A stretch of DNA of 64,000 nt from DRPG01 sp964655065. Its GTDB lineage: Bacteria > Myxococcota_A > UBA796 > GCA-2862545. The DNA is taken from NCBI GenBank assembly GCA_964655065.1, contig CAZZLC010000018.1, forward strand, positions 58,386 to 122,385. Reading direction: 5' to 3'. Below, in pieces: positions 56,201 through 64,000 of the stretch; the first letter of the stretch is position 1, and each line of letters opens with the position of its first letter. The notes below the pieces were generated by a model. It worked only from the letters and a program-made list of their open reading frames with translations, did not search any database and was not told the DNA's origin. The translations under genes were made by a program, and so were the position numbers.

Positions 56201-57646
56201 ATGCCAGCCGTACCCGACCCGATCCGCATCTTGATCGTCGTGGACAGTCAAGACCTCCCCTTCACGAGAATCACGTTCAGCCCTGGTCACTTCTCCCTCT
56301 ACGCCGCGATTCGTCGCCTCCGGGCGGCGGTGTCGAGCCCGGTCCAGCTCGTGATCACCACCGCGCACCGCCAGACGGACACCCTCTGGGACGGAAGCGA
56401 GGAGACCAAGCCCGACCACGAGCACTTCCGCTTCGACCAGGACGGGCTCGATCTCGATGCGTTCCACCAAGTCTGGCTGTTCGGCATCCGTCGCGAGGAC
56501 GACCAGGCCCTCACCGACGAGGAGGTCGCCATCCTCGCGCGGTTCATGGACGCGGGCGGCGGTGTGTTCGCGGCCGGCGACCACGAGGATCTCGGGGCCG
56601 CCCTGTGCTCCAAGGTCCCGAGGGTTCGCAGCATGCGACGGTGGAAGCGCAGCGAGGCTCCGCCGGTCGACGGCGAGCACCGTCACGACACGCTCGAGCG
56701 GGGTCACGACGACATCTACACCTTCGACGACGAGTCGGACGACGTTCCCCAGCGCATCGAGGTCGACTTCCCGCTCCACCCGCTGCTCGCGTACGGCGAC
56801 GGCTTCATCGACGTGCTCCCCGACCACCCCCACGAGGGAGAGGTGGTCCCCGACGAGGAGATCGCCCTCGACCAGCGGATCACCGTCGGCGACTACGAAG
56901 GTGAGGAGTTTCCTGGCGATGCCCGCCCCCGGACCATCGCGTGGGCCACGGTGAACCCGGACCACACCGAGTGCACGGACCGCAACAAGGGGGCGGCGCA
57001 AGGTCGGCGCTTCGGGGTGCTGGGCGTCTACGACGGCCGTGCGGTCGGGGTTGGCCGCGTGGTCGTCGACTCCACCTGGCACCACTGGTTCGACGTCAAC
57101 CTCACCGGCCGTCCCGTCGAGTACCTGGACCGCCCGCCGTACGACGAGTCGAACCCGAAGACCAGGGGATTCCTTGCTTCCGACGAGGGAAGGCTCCACC
57201 TCGACCGCATCTACACCCTGTTCCTCAACGTCGCGCTGTGGCTCGCACCCCAGGAGTGCGGGCAGACCGTGCTGGTCGGGGCGGTGGTCCGCGCCACGAG
57301 CCGACCGCCGGTCGTCGAGCTCGTCGAAGCCGGGATCGCCGATTCGACGCTCGGCCGAACCGTGCGCCGGACCCTCGAGCGTCGACACGGGCGCGAGATC
57401 GTGGCGGACTGGCTGCGCTGCGAGACAGAGGGGGATCTGTTCGGCGCCCTCGGCGAGGCCAAGCAAGACGAGTTCGTGGACACCTGGCTCGGGATCCTGG
57501 CTCGGCGCGGGGCGGACGGCGACCTGCGTCACGCCGCGGCGCAGGCCCGAGCCGAGGCCATTCAGCGGCTCGGGGAGGCCTGGGCCTACGAGAACGCCGA
57601 GCTCCAGCGCCTCCGGCGTCAGCTCGCTTCGGAGGTGACGTCGTGA
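56201..57646 (+). CDS. Unknown protein with ThuA/GATase1-like Rossmann half; first gene of LAAO-MCO operon
   Basis: A 481-residue protein with no signal peptide and no recognised family. The N-terminal 150 residues resemble the flavodoxin/ThuA-like class I amidotransferase fold: PIRILIVVDSQDLPFT, FHQVWLFGIRREDD, EEVAILARFMDAGGGVFAAG (about 105-124) and DHEDLGAALC. No Cys-His-Glu triad is clear. Residues 150-330 are rich in Asp, Glu and His (VDGEHRHDTLERGHDDIY, LPDHPHEGEVVPDEE), a possible metal-binding region. A C-terminal part (about 330-481) contains a mostly helical region. The stop overlaps the LAAO gene start by GTGA (57643-57646), so the three products are probably made in fixed ratio. 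ATG 56201 has GGAGG 12 bp upstream. Function unknown. Confidence 0.6.
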   Translation: MPAVPDPIRILIVVDSQDLPFTRITFSPGHFSLYAAIRRLRAAVSSPVQLVITTAHRQTDTLWDGSEETKPDHEHFRFDQDGLDLDAFHQVWLFGIRREDDQALTDEEVAILARFMDAGGGVFAAGDHEDLGAALCSKVPRVRSMRRWKRSEAPPVDGEHRHDTLERGHDDIYTFDDESDDVPQRIEVDFPLHPLLAYGDGFIDVLPDHPHEGEVVPDEEIALDQRITVGDYEGEEFPGDARPRTIAWATVNPDHTECTDRNKGAAQGRRFGVLGVYDGRAVGVGRVVVDSTWHHWFDVNLTGRPVEYLDRPPYDESNPKTRGFLASDEGRLHLDRIYTLFLNVALWLAPQECGQTVLVGAVVRATSRPPVVELVEAGIADSTLGRTVRRTLERRHGREIVADWLRCETEGDLFGALGEAKQDEFVDTWLGILARRGADGDLRHAAAQARAEAIQRLGEAWAYENAELQRLRRQLASEVTS

Positions 57647-59277
57647 CCGCGACCCTGTTCGACAAGGCCGAGTGCCCCTGGGAGCCCGTGAGCGAGAGCC
57701 TCGCCGACCTCCGGAAGGCGTCGGCATCGGGACCCCCCGAGCGCAAGTTCACCATCCTCGGGGCCGGCATGGCCGGGCTCGCGGCGGGCTTCGAGCTCAG
57801 TTCCTGCGGCCACGAGGTGCGCATCCTCGAGGGGTCGCGGCGGGTCGGGGGACGCGTCCACACCCACCGGTTCGACAACGGCCAGATCGGGGAGTTCGGG
57901 GCGATGCGGATCCCCCAGGCTCACGACTACACCTGGCACTACGTGCACCAGTTCGGGCTCGCCGTCCGGCCGTTCTTCAACGACAACGACCGCGCCTACT
58001 TCGACGTCCGGGGCTGCCGCGCCCGGATCGGGGCGTTCGTCGACGAGATCCTGCCCTTGTTCGTGGACGGTCTGACCGGCGAGGAGCGGGCGGTGCTCGA
58101 GGCCCCTCCTCCGGAGGGCGGGCCCGGCGGGCTGCTACGGAAGCACCTCGAGCCCCTGATGGACCGCCTCGGGTACGATGACCGCCGGCGACTGCTCGAC
58201 GGCGATCTCGCCGACTCCGCCCTCCGCGATCTCGACGCCGTCGCGCTGCGGGGGTGGATGTGGTGCGAGAAGCTGTCCGATGCCGGTCGGGCCGTGCTCG
58301 ACGCCACGCTGACCATGGACTCTTGGGGGCAGTGGTCGCTGGCCGAGATCATCCGCGACGAGCTCCACAAGCCGCCGCTGAGCAAGGAACGTCACCAGCT
58401 CTGGGAGATCGAGGGAGGGCTGCAGCGGCTGCCCGAGGCTCTGGCGGGCGAGCTCGAGGGCTGCATCGAGCTCGGCTGGGAGATCGAGGAGATCCACGTC
58501 GGGCCCGGGGGGACGCGCATCCGCGGTCGACGGTCCGACGGGTGCTTCGAGGAGACGAGCGTGGGGCCGGTCCTCTGCACGCTTCCCTTCCCCGTGCTTC
58601 GCCAGCTCCGGATCACGGGGCTGGGGCCGGAGAAGGCGAGGGCGATCCGGCGGATGTCCTACGCGTCGTCGACCAAGGTGCTCGTGGCGTGCGACAAGCG
58701 GGTCTGGGAGCTCGAGAACCAGCCGATCGTCGGCGGTCGCTCGGTCACCGACCGCATGGCCCGGCAAGTCTACTACCCCTCTGACAACGTGCTCTGGGAC
58801 TGCACGCCGGGCTTCGCCGCGGCCGACGTTCCGCGGTGGACCTTTCTCTCCCCCGAGCCGCGCGGGTGGGGTCAGCCCGTGCCGAGGGATCCCGCGGTGA
58901 GCGAGGGGCCCGGCGTGCTGCTCGCCAGCTACACCTGGAACAACGACGCCCGCTCCTTCGGCAACCGATCGGTCGAGGCGGCCCTCGACGTCGTGCTGGC
59001 GGACCTCGAGTGCCTCCATCCCGGCATCGAGCGGCACGTGGTCGACTGCGCCATGATGGCGTGGGACCGCTCGCCGTGGTCGCGGGGCGCGTTCGCGATC
59101 ACGCCGCCCGGCGACCTCCGGGACCACGCGATGGCCGCGCGTACACCCGAGGGGCGGCTCTTCTTTGCCGGGGAGCACCTGTCGATCGCCCCTGGCTGGA
59201 TCCAGGGAGCGATTCAGTCCGCACTGCTGGCCGCTCGCGGCATGCTCCGGTGCCGGCCGCTCAGAGGGCCCCAATGA
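57643..59277 (+). CDS. Flavin-dependent L-amino-acid/amine oxidase
   Basis: A 544-residue FAD enzyme of the amine oxidase family. The N-terminal motif is FTILGAGMAGLAAGFELSS (36-54) with GGRVHTHRF, then EFGAMRIP (84-91), the G-A-M-R-[IF]-P motif of L-amino-acid oxidases and tryptophan 2-monooxygenases. The C-terminal FAD motif is LFFAGEHLSIAPGWIQGAIQ. A typical LAAO releases keto acid, ammonia and H2O2. No signal peptide or Tat motif is seen, so it is cytoplasmic. Substrate is unknown; polyamine or aromatic amine oxidation is an alternative. It is coupled to both neighbours: GTGA at the start and ATGA (59274-59277) at the end, the latter with the multicopper oxidase. Upstream is the unknown protein gene. 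Confidence 0.85.
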   Translation: MTATLFDKAECPWEPVSESLADLRKASASGPPERKFTILGAGMAGLAAGFELSSCGHEVRILEGSRRVGGRVHTHRFDNGQIGEFGAMRIPQAHDYTWHYVHQFGLAVRPFFNDNDRAYFDVRGCRARIGAFVDEILPLFVDGLTGEERAVLEAPPPEGGPGGLLRKHLEPLMDRLGYDDRRRLLDGDLADSALRDLDAVALRGWMWCEKLSDAGRAVLDATLTMDSWGQWSLAEIIRDELHKPPLSKERHQLWEIEGGLQRLPEALAGELEGCIELGWEIEEIHVGPGGTRIRGRRSDGCFEETSVGPVLCTLPFPVLRQLRITGLGPEKARAIRRMSYASSTKVLVACDKRVWELENQPIVGGRSVTDRMARQVYYPSDNVLWDCTPGFAAADVPRWTFLSPEPRGWGQPVPRDPAVSEGPGVLLASYTWNNDARSFGNRSVEAALDVVLADLECLHPGIERHVVDCAMMAWDRSPWSRGAFAITPPGDLRDHAMAARTPEGRLFFAGEHLSIAPGWIQGAIQSALLAARGMLRCRPLRGPQ

Positions 59278-61139
59278 CGGCTCGTCAAGTGGCCGGGGTG
59301 CTGGTCGGGCTCGCCGTCGGGGGGGTGGCCGAGGCTCGGCCCCCGGAGTGGCGAGAACCCACGCAGCCTGGCGAGGTCGAGTTCGTAGCCCCTCCCGAGG
59401 CGCCGCGGGCCCGCGACGGACACCTCGACCTCGAGATGACCGTCGCCTACAGCCTCAACCAGGTGGCGGGGGAGCGTGTGTGGCTGCGCAGCTACAACGG
59501 CGGTCTCGTCGGGCCGACCATCCGGATCCAGCCCGGTGAGACGCTGCACGTCGCGCTCGACAACCAGCTACCTCCCGTGGACGGCAGCCGTCCCGAGGAC
59601 GGGGGGGCTCACGGTCACGGCGGCCACGGTGACCCGAACGAGCCCCACGGGTTCAACGTGACCAACCTGCACACGCACGGCCTCTGGGTCTCCCCGTCCG
59701 GCAACAGCGACAACGTGCTCGTGTCGGTCTTCCCCGGCGACGTGTTCCACAACGAGATCGGCGTGCCTCGGGACCACGCGCCGGGCAGCCACTGGTACCA
59801 CGCCCATCGGCACGGCTCCGTGGCCCTGCAGGTGTCGAGCGGGATGGCCGGGCTGCTGATCGTGGAGGGCGGGCTCGACGAGATCCCGGCCATCGAGGCG
59901 GCGGCCGACACCCCGCTCGTGCTGCAGCAGATCTACCACTCTCGTCGGGACTGCCTGCGGATTGGCGACCCAGAGGGTTCCGACGTGCGGCCGCCGTGGG
60001 CCCCGCGCGCCGGGTGCATCGAGAGCTACACCAATCTCGGCCCGGGACGCTGGCCCTACCTCGACCCGGACCACCCGAAGCGCGAGGAGCGGTTCACCAC
60101 CGTCAACGGAGTGGCCGGACCCACGATCGAGCTCGCGCCGGGGGAGGTCCGTCGCTTCCGGGCCGTGCACGCCGGGGTGCGGGAGGCGCTGCACCTCGCC
60201 GTCGTCGAGGTGCCCGTCCGCCGTCGTGCCCGGTCCCGGTTCTTCGCCGAGCTCGCGCGGACGTTGCCCCAGGCCGAGGGCTTCGACGACGGACTCGGCG
60301 CCCTGCGTCGGATCGTGGACCAGTCCGACATCGAGGTCTCCACCATGTACGAGCTCGCGGCGGACGGCATCGCCTTCGGTCGCGTCGACCCGCGACCCGT
60401 CATCGAGCTGCAGCCCGGATACCGGAGCGACTTCCTCACGCGGATCGCCGAGCCGGGCACCTACGCGCTCGTCGACCTCCCCGCGGGCGACCGGACCAAG
60501 CTGCAGGGCGACGACGAGCGCGACGAGCTCGGCCAGGTGCTCGCCTGGTTCGTGGTCGACGGGGAGCCCGTGGAGATGGCCCTGCCCACGAACGACGAGG
60601 TCGAGCACCTGGCCCCCTACGAGTCCATCGGGGACGACGAGCTCGCGGGCTGCCAGGACAACGTGTTCAACATCGTCAGCGGCTGTGACGAGCCGCCGGA
60701 GTTCACGATCGGCGACCAGCCGTACGACCCGGCCGCCGTGCCTCGACTCGTCCCGCTGCACGGTGCCGAGGAGTGGCGGCTCTTGAGCAAGTTCGCCAAC
60801 CACCCCTTCAACATCCACGTCAATCCGTTCGAGATCCAGCCCAACGAGGCCCTGGGCATCGACCGACCGGTCTGGAAGGACACGTTCCTCGTGCGGGGAC
60901 CCGACAACGGGTACGCCTCGAGCGAGGAGGAGCTACGTCGACTCATCCTCACGGTTCGAACCCGGTACCGAAGGTACGTGGGTCGCTACGTGCTCCACTG
61001 CCACCTGCTCGACCACGAGGACCAGGGCATGATGCAGGAGGTCGAGGTCGTGCTCCATCCGCCGAAGGACGCGTCGGTGGCGTGTGACCAGCGGCTGAAG
61101 ATCGGTCGATTCCCCGGCGGCCGGACGTGCGACCGCTGA
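59274..61139 (+). CDS. Exported three-domain multicopper oxidase
   Basis: A 621-residue protein with a weak N-terminal signal (ARQVAGVLVGLAVGGVAEA). All copper-ligand motifs are present: HTHG (133-136) and WYHAHRHGS (174-182) for the type 2/3 site, HPFNIHVNPF (about 510-519), and HCHLLDHEDQGMM (about 574-586) with the T1 Cys, two His and an axial Met. A His/Gly-rich loop (GAHGHGGHGD) near 111-120 may bind copper. The distance between the motif pairs (about 330 residues) is larger than in laccases, because of an insertion rich in Arg and Glu at about 270-340. It would oxidise phenolic, metal or amine substrates with O2. The start overlaps the LAAO stop by ATGA. A hairpin follows the stop. Confidence 0.88.
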   Translation: MTARQVAGVLVGLAVGGVAEARPPEWREPTQPGEVEFVAPPEAPRARDGHLDLEMTVAYSLNQVAGERVWLRSYNGGLVGPTIRIQPGETLHVALDNQLPPVDGSRPEDGGAHGHGGHGDPNEPHGFNVTNLHTHGLWVSPSGNSDNVLVSVFPGDVFHNEIGVPRDHAPGSHWYHAHRHGSVALQVSSGMAGLLIVEGGLDEIPAIEAAADTPLVLQQIYHSRRDCLRIGDPEGSDVRPPWAPRAGCIESYTNLGPGRWPYLDPDHPKREERFTTVNGVAGPTIELAPGEVRRFRAVHAGVREALHLAVVEVPVRRRARSRFFAELARTLPQAEGFDDGLGALRRIVDQSDIEVSTMYELAADGIAFGRVDPRPVIELQPGYRSDFLTRIAEPGTYALVDLPAGDRTKLQGDDERDELGQVLAWFVVDGEPVEMALPTNDEVEHLAPYESIGDDELAGCQDNVFNIVSGCDEPPEFTIGDQPYDPAAVPRLVPLHGAEEWRLLSKFANHPFNIHVNPFEIQPNEALGIDRPVWKDTFLVRGPDNGYASSEEELRRLILTVRTRYRRYVGRYVLHCHLLDHEDQGMMQEVEVVLHPPKDASVACDQRLKIGRFPGGRTCDR

Positions 61140-61151
61140 CGGCGGTGGAGA

Positions 61152-61167
61152 GTCCGCGTCTGCGGAC
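61152..61167 (+). terminator. Hairpin downstream of multicopper oxidase
   Basis: GTCCGC-GTCT-GCGGAC: a perfect 6-bp stem with a 4-base loop, beginning 12 bp after the multicopper oxidase stop. There is no T run, so it may be a processing or Rho-type site instead of an intrinsic terminator. Confidence 0.35.
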
Positions 61168-61241
61168 CATGGCAGCGAGCAACGGGGCTTGGTGGCTGCG
61201 GTGGACCGGGCTGCGGTAGACTGCGCAGCGGAGGGCGCGCG

Positions 61242-63242
61242 ATGACCAGGATGCTGCTTTGGTGGATCGCAATCGGATGTACGGGCGAGATCGAGCCCGA
61301 GGGCACGCCCGACCCCGAGTCCCCGCCGCCCCCGACCTCCGAGGAGACCGACGACTGCGGGCCCGACGACCCGCGCCGTGACGGTGAGGAGGTTCCCTAC
61401 GACGGGGTCGACAACGACTGTGACCCCGCCACGCCCGACGACGACCTCGACGGCGACGGCTTTGGGATCGCCGTGGACTGCGACGATGCCGACCCCGACG
61501 TGAATCCAGGTCGGTACGAGGAGTTCTACAACGGCGTCGACGACGACTGCGACGAAGCCAGCCCCGACGACGATGTCGACGGCGACGGCTTCCTGCTCGT
61601 CGACGACTGCAACGATCGCAACGCCACCATCAATCCCGGCGAGACCGAGGTCGTGTACAACGGCCGGGACGACGACTGTGACGCCACGACCCCCGACGAC
61701 GACCTCGACGGCGACGGCTTCACGCGGGCCGAGGACTGCGACGATCAGCTCGGCGCCGTGAACCCTGGCGTGGCCGAGCAACCCGGCAACGGGATCGACG
61801 ACGACTGCGATCCCACCACCCCGCCGCTCGGCTTCTCCACGACGCCCGCCACCTGGGCGTTGCCCGCGGGCGGGTCGGACGGCAGCGGCGAGCCGTGGGA
61901 CTGGACCTTCGGGTCCAACTTCTGCAACCCCGACGAGGCCAGCTGGGCCACGCTCGACATGACCGGCGATGGCGCGCTCGATCTCGTCTCGACCGAGCAG
62001 TGCGACACCGACGGGATCGGCCAGGACAAGTGGCGGGTCTATCCAGGTACCGCCTCGGGCTTCTCGAGCACGCCCGTCGACTTCGAGCTCCCGCTGCGGT
62101 GGGACGTCTTCGGAGAGGACGCCTACTTCGAGGGCATCGCGGACGAGGAGATCTGCGGGCCGGGTCGCCTGTCGAGCTACACGACCTTCGACATCGACGG
62201 CGACCGGCTCCCCGACCTCGTGGAGTACGGCGACTGCGGACGCGGCGAGCTCGGTGGGCCGTACTGGCGGGTCTATCGAAACACCGGCCAGACCTTCGAC
62301 ACGACGCCGATCGAGTGGGCCCTTCCGCCGCGCTACGCCTCGGGGTTCGGGAACCCCCTGCGCGACGAAGAGGGCCTCTCGGACCGCGGGGACTGCTTCG
62401 CGGGGAGCGAGTCGGGCGCCTACGCCACCTTCGACATCAACGGCGACGGCCGGCCAGATCTGGTCGACATGTACGACTGTGGGCAGACCGATCTCGGCAC
62501 CGCGAGGTGGCAGGTCTACCTCGGTACGGGCACCGGCTTCTCGGCCACGGCGACCGACTGGACCCTGCCCGCGCGCTGGCCCGGTCCCAACACGCCGTGG
62601 GTCGACGTCCTCGACTCGCCGGTCTGCGGATTCGGAGCCGACGATCGCTCGCGCTACCGGATGTACGACATGAACGGCGATGGTCAGCCCGACCTCGTCG
62701 AGACCTACGCCTGCGCCACCGGAGGCGTCGGGTTCGACACCTGGACCGTCTACCTCGGCACCACGGGCGGATTCGAGACGACCCCCACGCCATGGCCACT
62801 TCCCGAGCGGTCGCAGTTCTCGTCCATCTCCCAGTGGTCAGGGGTGGGCGACTGGGGCTGCGGCGTCGATCGTTGGTCGGACTACCACGTCTTCGACCTC
62901 GACGGCGACGGGCCGGTCGACCTCGTCGAGACCTATGCCTGCGGCAGCCGAGGGATGGGCACCGAGCACTGGCGGATCTTCCGGGGGAGCCCCAGCGGGT
63001 TCGCCACGGACTACCTCGAGTGGGCCCTGCCCGAGCGCTGGACCGAGCCAGGTGAGCCGTCCTCCTGGCGCCAGCTCGACCGCGACTTCGCCTCGTGTGG
63101 AACCGTGGGGGACCAGTCGGCCTACGCGCTGACCGACATCGACGGCAACGGCCGGCTCGACCTCGTCGAGACCTACGCGTGCGGCGAGCTCGACATGGGG
63201 CTCGGCTCCTGGCGTGTCCACCCGGCCGAGCTCGGCGAGTAG
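61242..63242 (+). CDS. Lipoprotein with MopE-like metal-binding and FG-GAP-like repeats
   Basis: A 666-residue exported protein. The signal ends near AIGC (possible lipobox). Residues about 35-200 have four MopE-type repeats with the motif Y/P-N/D-G-V/R-D-D-D-C-D and DGDGF, rich in Asp and Cys, known from myxobacterial surface proteins and the copper-binding MopE. Residues about 205-660 have six FG-GAP-like units. Each has the pattern D-I/M-D/N-G-D-G-x-x-D-L-V followed by a Cys, and each is preceded by one Cys 26-28 residues earlier, so every unit probably has its own disulfide. Units also share F-x-T-T-P-x-x-W-A-L-P. Likely a Ca- or metal-binding surface protein. ATG 61242 follows GGAGGG; a TAGACT box lies at 61217. 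Confidence 0.85.
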   Translation: MTRMLLWWIAIGCTGEIEPEGTPDPESPPPPTSEETDDCGPDDPRRDGEEVPYDGVDNDCDPATPDDDLDGDGFGIAVDCDDADPDVNPGRYEEFYNGVDDDCDEASPDDDVDGDGFLLVDDCNDRNATINPGETEVVYNGRDDDCDATTPDDDLDGDGFTRAEDCDDQLGAVNPGVAEQPGNGIDDDCDPTTPPLGFSTTPATWALPAGGSDGSGEPWDWTFGSNFCNPDEASWATLDMTGDGALDLVSTEQCDTDGIGQDKWRVYPGTASGFSSTPVDFELPLRWDVFGEDAYFEGIADEEICGPGRLSSYTTFDIDGDRLPDLVEYGDCGRGELGGPYWRVYRNTGQTFDTTPIEWALPPRYASGFGNPLRDEEGLSDRGDCFAGSESGAYATFDINGDGRPDLVDMYDCGQTDLGTARWQVYLGTGTGFSATATDWTLPARWPGPNTPWVDVLDSPVCGFGADDRSRYRMYDMNGDGQPDLVETYACATGGVGFDTWTVYLGTTGGFETTPTPWPLPERSQFSSISQWSGVGDWGCGVDRWSDYHVFDLDGDGPVDLVETYACGSRGMGTEHWRIFRGSPSGFATDYLEWALPERWTEPGEPSSWRQLDRDFASCGTVGDQSAYALTDIDGNGRLDLVETYACGELDMGLGSWRVHPAELGE

Positions 63243-63276
63243 ACGTCAGCCGAGCTGGAGCAGGACCAGCCCGAGC

Positions 63277-63296
63277 ACGACCCTCCACGGGGTCGT
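63277..63296 (+). terminator. Hairpin downstream of the repeat lipoprotein gene
   Basis: ACGACCC-TCCACG-GGGTCGT: a perfect 7-bp stem with a 6-base loop, 35 bp after the stop at 63242. It is followed by CGTT instead of a T run. Candidate terminator between this gene and the next one on the same strand. Confidence 0.4.
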
Positions 63297-63369
63297 CGTT
63301 CCCGGCGCCGACCCCGAGACGCGTCCTCGGCCTCGGTGGTAGCATGCTGCTCACCAAGCGAGGTTGCCC

Positions 63370-64000
63370 GTGCGCGTGATCTGGGCCCTGTTGTGCGTCT
63401 CGGTCGCCTGCCAGACCAGCGACCCGATCGAGGTGGACGATCCTGCCATCGTCGACACCGACGGCGACGGCTTGACCGATGCCGAAGAGGACGAGCTGGG
63501 CACGGACCCTCGCCTCGTCGACACGGATGGCGACAGCCTGAGCGACGGACAGGAGGTCGAACGCCACGGCACGGACCCTGTGCTCGCGGACACCGATGCC
63601 GCCGTGGTGGCCGTCACCTATGCCGTGCTCGCCGATGCACCGATCGGCGAGGNNNNNNNNNNGGGGAATCCGATCTCGACGGTCTGGACGACGGGGAGGA
63701 GGTTCAGCTCGTCACCGACCCTCTCGACCCCGACACCGACGCAGACGGGCTGTCCGACGGGGACGAGGTCTACGTCCACGGGACCGACCCCACGTTGGTC
63801 GACACCGATGGCGGTGGTGCAGACGACGCGACCGAGGTGGCCGGCGGAACCGATCCCACCGACCCCGCTGACGACGACGCCTACTTCGATGCCGACGCCG
63901 ATAGGCTGTCGGACGCCGACGAGGCCGCGTTGGGAACCGATCCCAACGACCCGGATACCGACGGTGATGGGCTCTTCGACGGTGACGAGGTGCGGACGTA
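63370..64000 (+). CDS. Thrombospondin-type-3-like Asp-repeat protein, partial and interrupted by a gap
   Basis: The start GTG at 63370 opens a signal with lipobox-like VSVAC, followed by repeated D-T-D-G-D-G-L-x-D-A/G-x-E-x-x-x-G-T-D-P units before the gap and again after it. These repeats bind Ca and are common in myxobacterial surface proteins. Ten N bases (63653-63662) interrupt the gene; the real gap may be any length, so whether the frames before and after join cannot be decided. The reading frame before the gap runs to ADAPIGE and the one after it begins ESDLDGLDDG. The gene continues past position 64000. A TAGCAT box lies at 63340. Function unknown; structural surface protein likely. 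Confidence 0.75.
   Translation, partial: MRVIWALLCVSVACQTSDPIEVDDPAIVDTDGDGLTDAEEDELGTDPRLVDTDGDSLSDGQEVERHGTDPVLADTDAAVVAVTYAVLADAPIGEXXXXGNPISTVWTTGRRFSSSPTLSTPTPTQTGCPTGTRSTSTGPTPRWSTPMAVVQTTRPRWPAEPIPPTPLTTTPTSMPTPIGCRTPTRPRWEPIPTTRIPTVMGSSTVTRCGR
63653..63662. other. Assembly gap (10 N)
   Basis: A run of ten N inside the Asp-repeat gene. Repetitive Asp/Gly coding DNA is a common cause of scaffold breaks, so the true missing length is unknown. Confidence 0.95.

Overview
The window is a 64 kb piece of a very GC-rich, densely packed bacterial chromosome. Several features point to the Myxococcota or a close deltaproteobacterial relative. A secreted DUF2330-type protein ends in a MYXO-CTERM-like tail (invariant Cys, hydrophobic helix, Arg cluster). 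There are MopE-like metal-binding repeats fused to FG-GAP-like units, thrombospondin-3-like Asp repeats, HEAT-repeat proteins, a TonB-dependent receptor carrying its own TonB-C-like domain, and a very large NTPase/TPR/GAF histidine kinase. A 10-N run at 63653-63662 shows this is a draft scaffold. No phage, integrase, insertion sequence, CRISPR array or rRNA was seen.

Layout. 1-1113: tail of an RluA-type pseudouridine synthase, then an AT-rich gene-poor patch. 1114-8261: hydrolase coupled to a rifampin-phosphotransferase-like dikinase, a degenerate sigma54-activator-like regulator, an MBOAT acyltransferase and a HEAT protein. 8330-14597: tRNA-Leu(CAG) with its promoter, crotonase, membrane glutaredoxin, giant sensor kinase, thiolase. 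14822-18355: envelope operon ending in a membrane-bound lytic transglycosylase. 18332-24294 (minus): HDOD, NUDIX, TonB receptor, lipoprotein and a HELAH metallopeptidase. 24341-29861: AlkA-like glycosylase, COG0523 GTPase, HEAT protein, CBS and USP stress proteins, a c-type cytochrome, a holin-like membrane protein. 29892-34727 (minus): ModB plus a ModC with degenerate catalytic motifs, an FHA protein with a new 34-residue repeat, an ATP-grasp enzyme, a Cys-rich lipoprotein. 35359-38025: secreted protein, ECF sigma factor, FecR-like protein. 38061-41826: SDR, a second Cys-rich lipoprotein, 3-hydroxyacyl-CoA dehydrogenase, ETF-quinone oxidoreductase. 41859-46160: coupled operon of GT2, methyltransferase, GT87 and a sulfatase-fold enzyme. 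46237-56108: mostly envelope or redox proteins, including CDF-like, MFS, GMC oxidoreductase, phosphodiester glycosidase, membrane TIR protein and SDR. 56201-61139: a tightly coupled trio of an unknown protein, an L-amino-acid-oxidase-like flavoenzyme and a multicopper oxidase. 61242-end: Ca/metal-binding repeat proteins.

How the genes work together. Thiolase, crotonase, 3-hydroxyacyl-CoA dehydrogenase and ETF-QO supply most of a fatty-acid beta-oxidation route with electron delivery to quinone, though they sit in three places. Many genes are translationally coupled by GTGA, ATGA, TTGA or TGATG overlaps, which defines the operons. Several genes instead have a TANNNT box 5-7 nt before the start codon and no Shine-Dalgarno sequence, suggesting leaderless mRNAs.

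The most unusual items are the unknown/LAAO/MCO operon, the 34-residue repeat in the FHA protein, the two 113-residue nine-cysteine lipoproteins, the activator lacking Walker A Lys and GAFTGA, and the ABC ATPase lacking its signature motif. Functional names rest on motif recognition by eye; no homology search was run.
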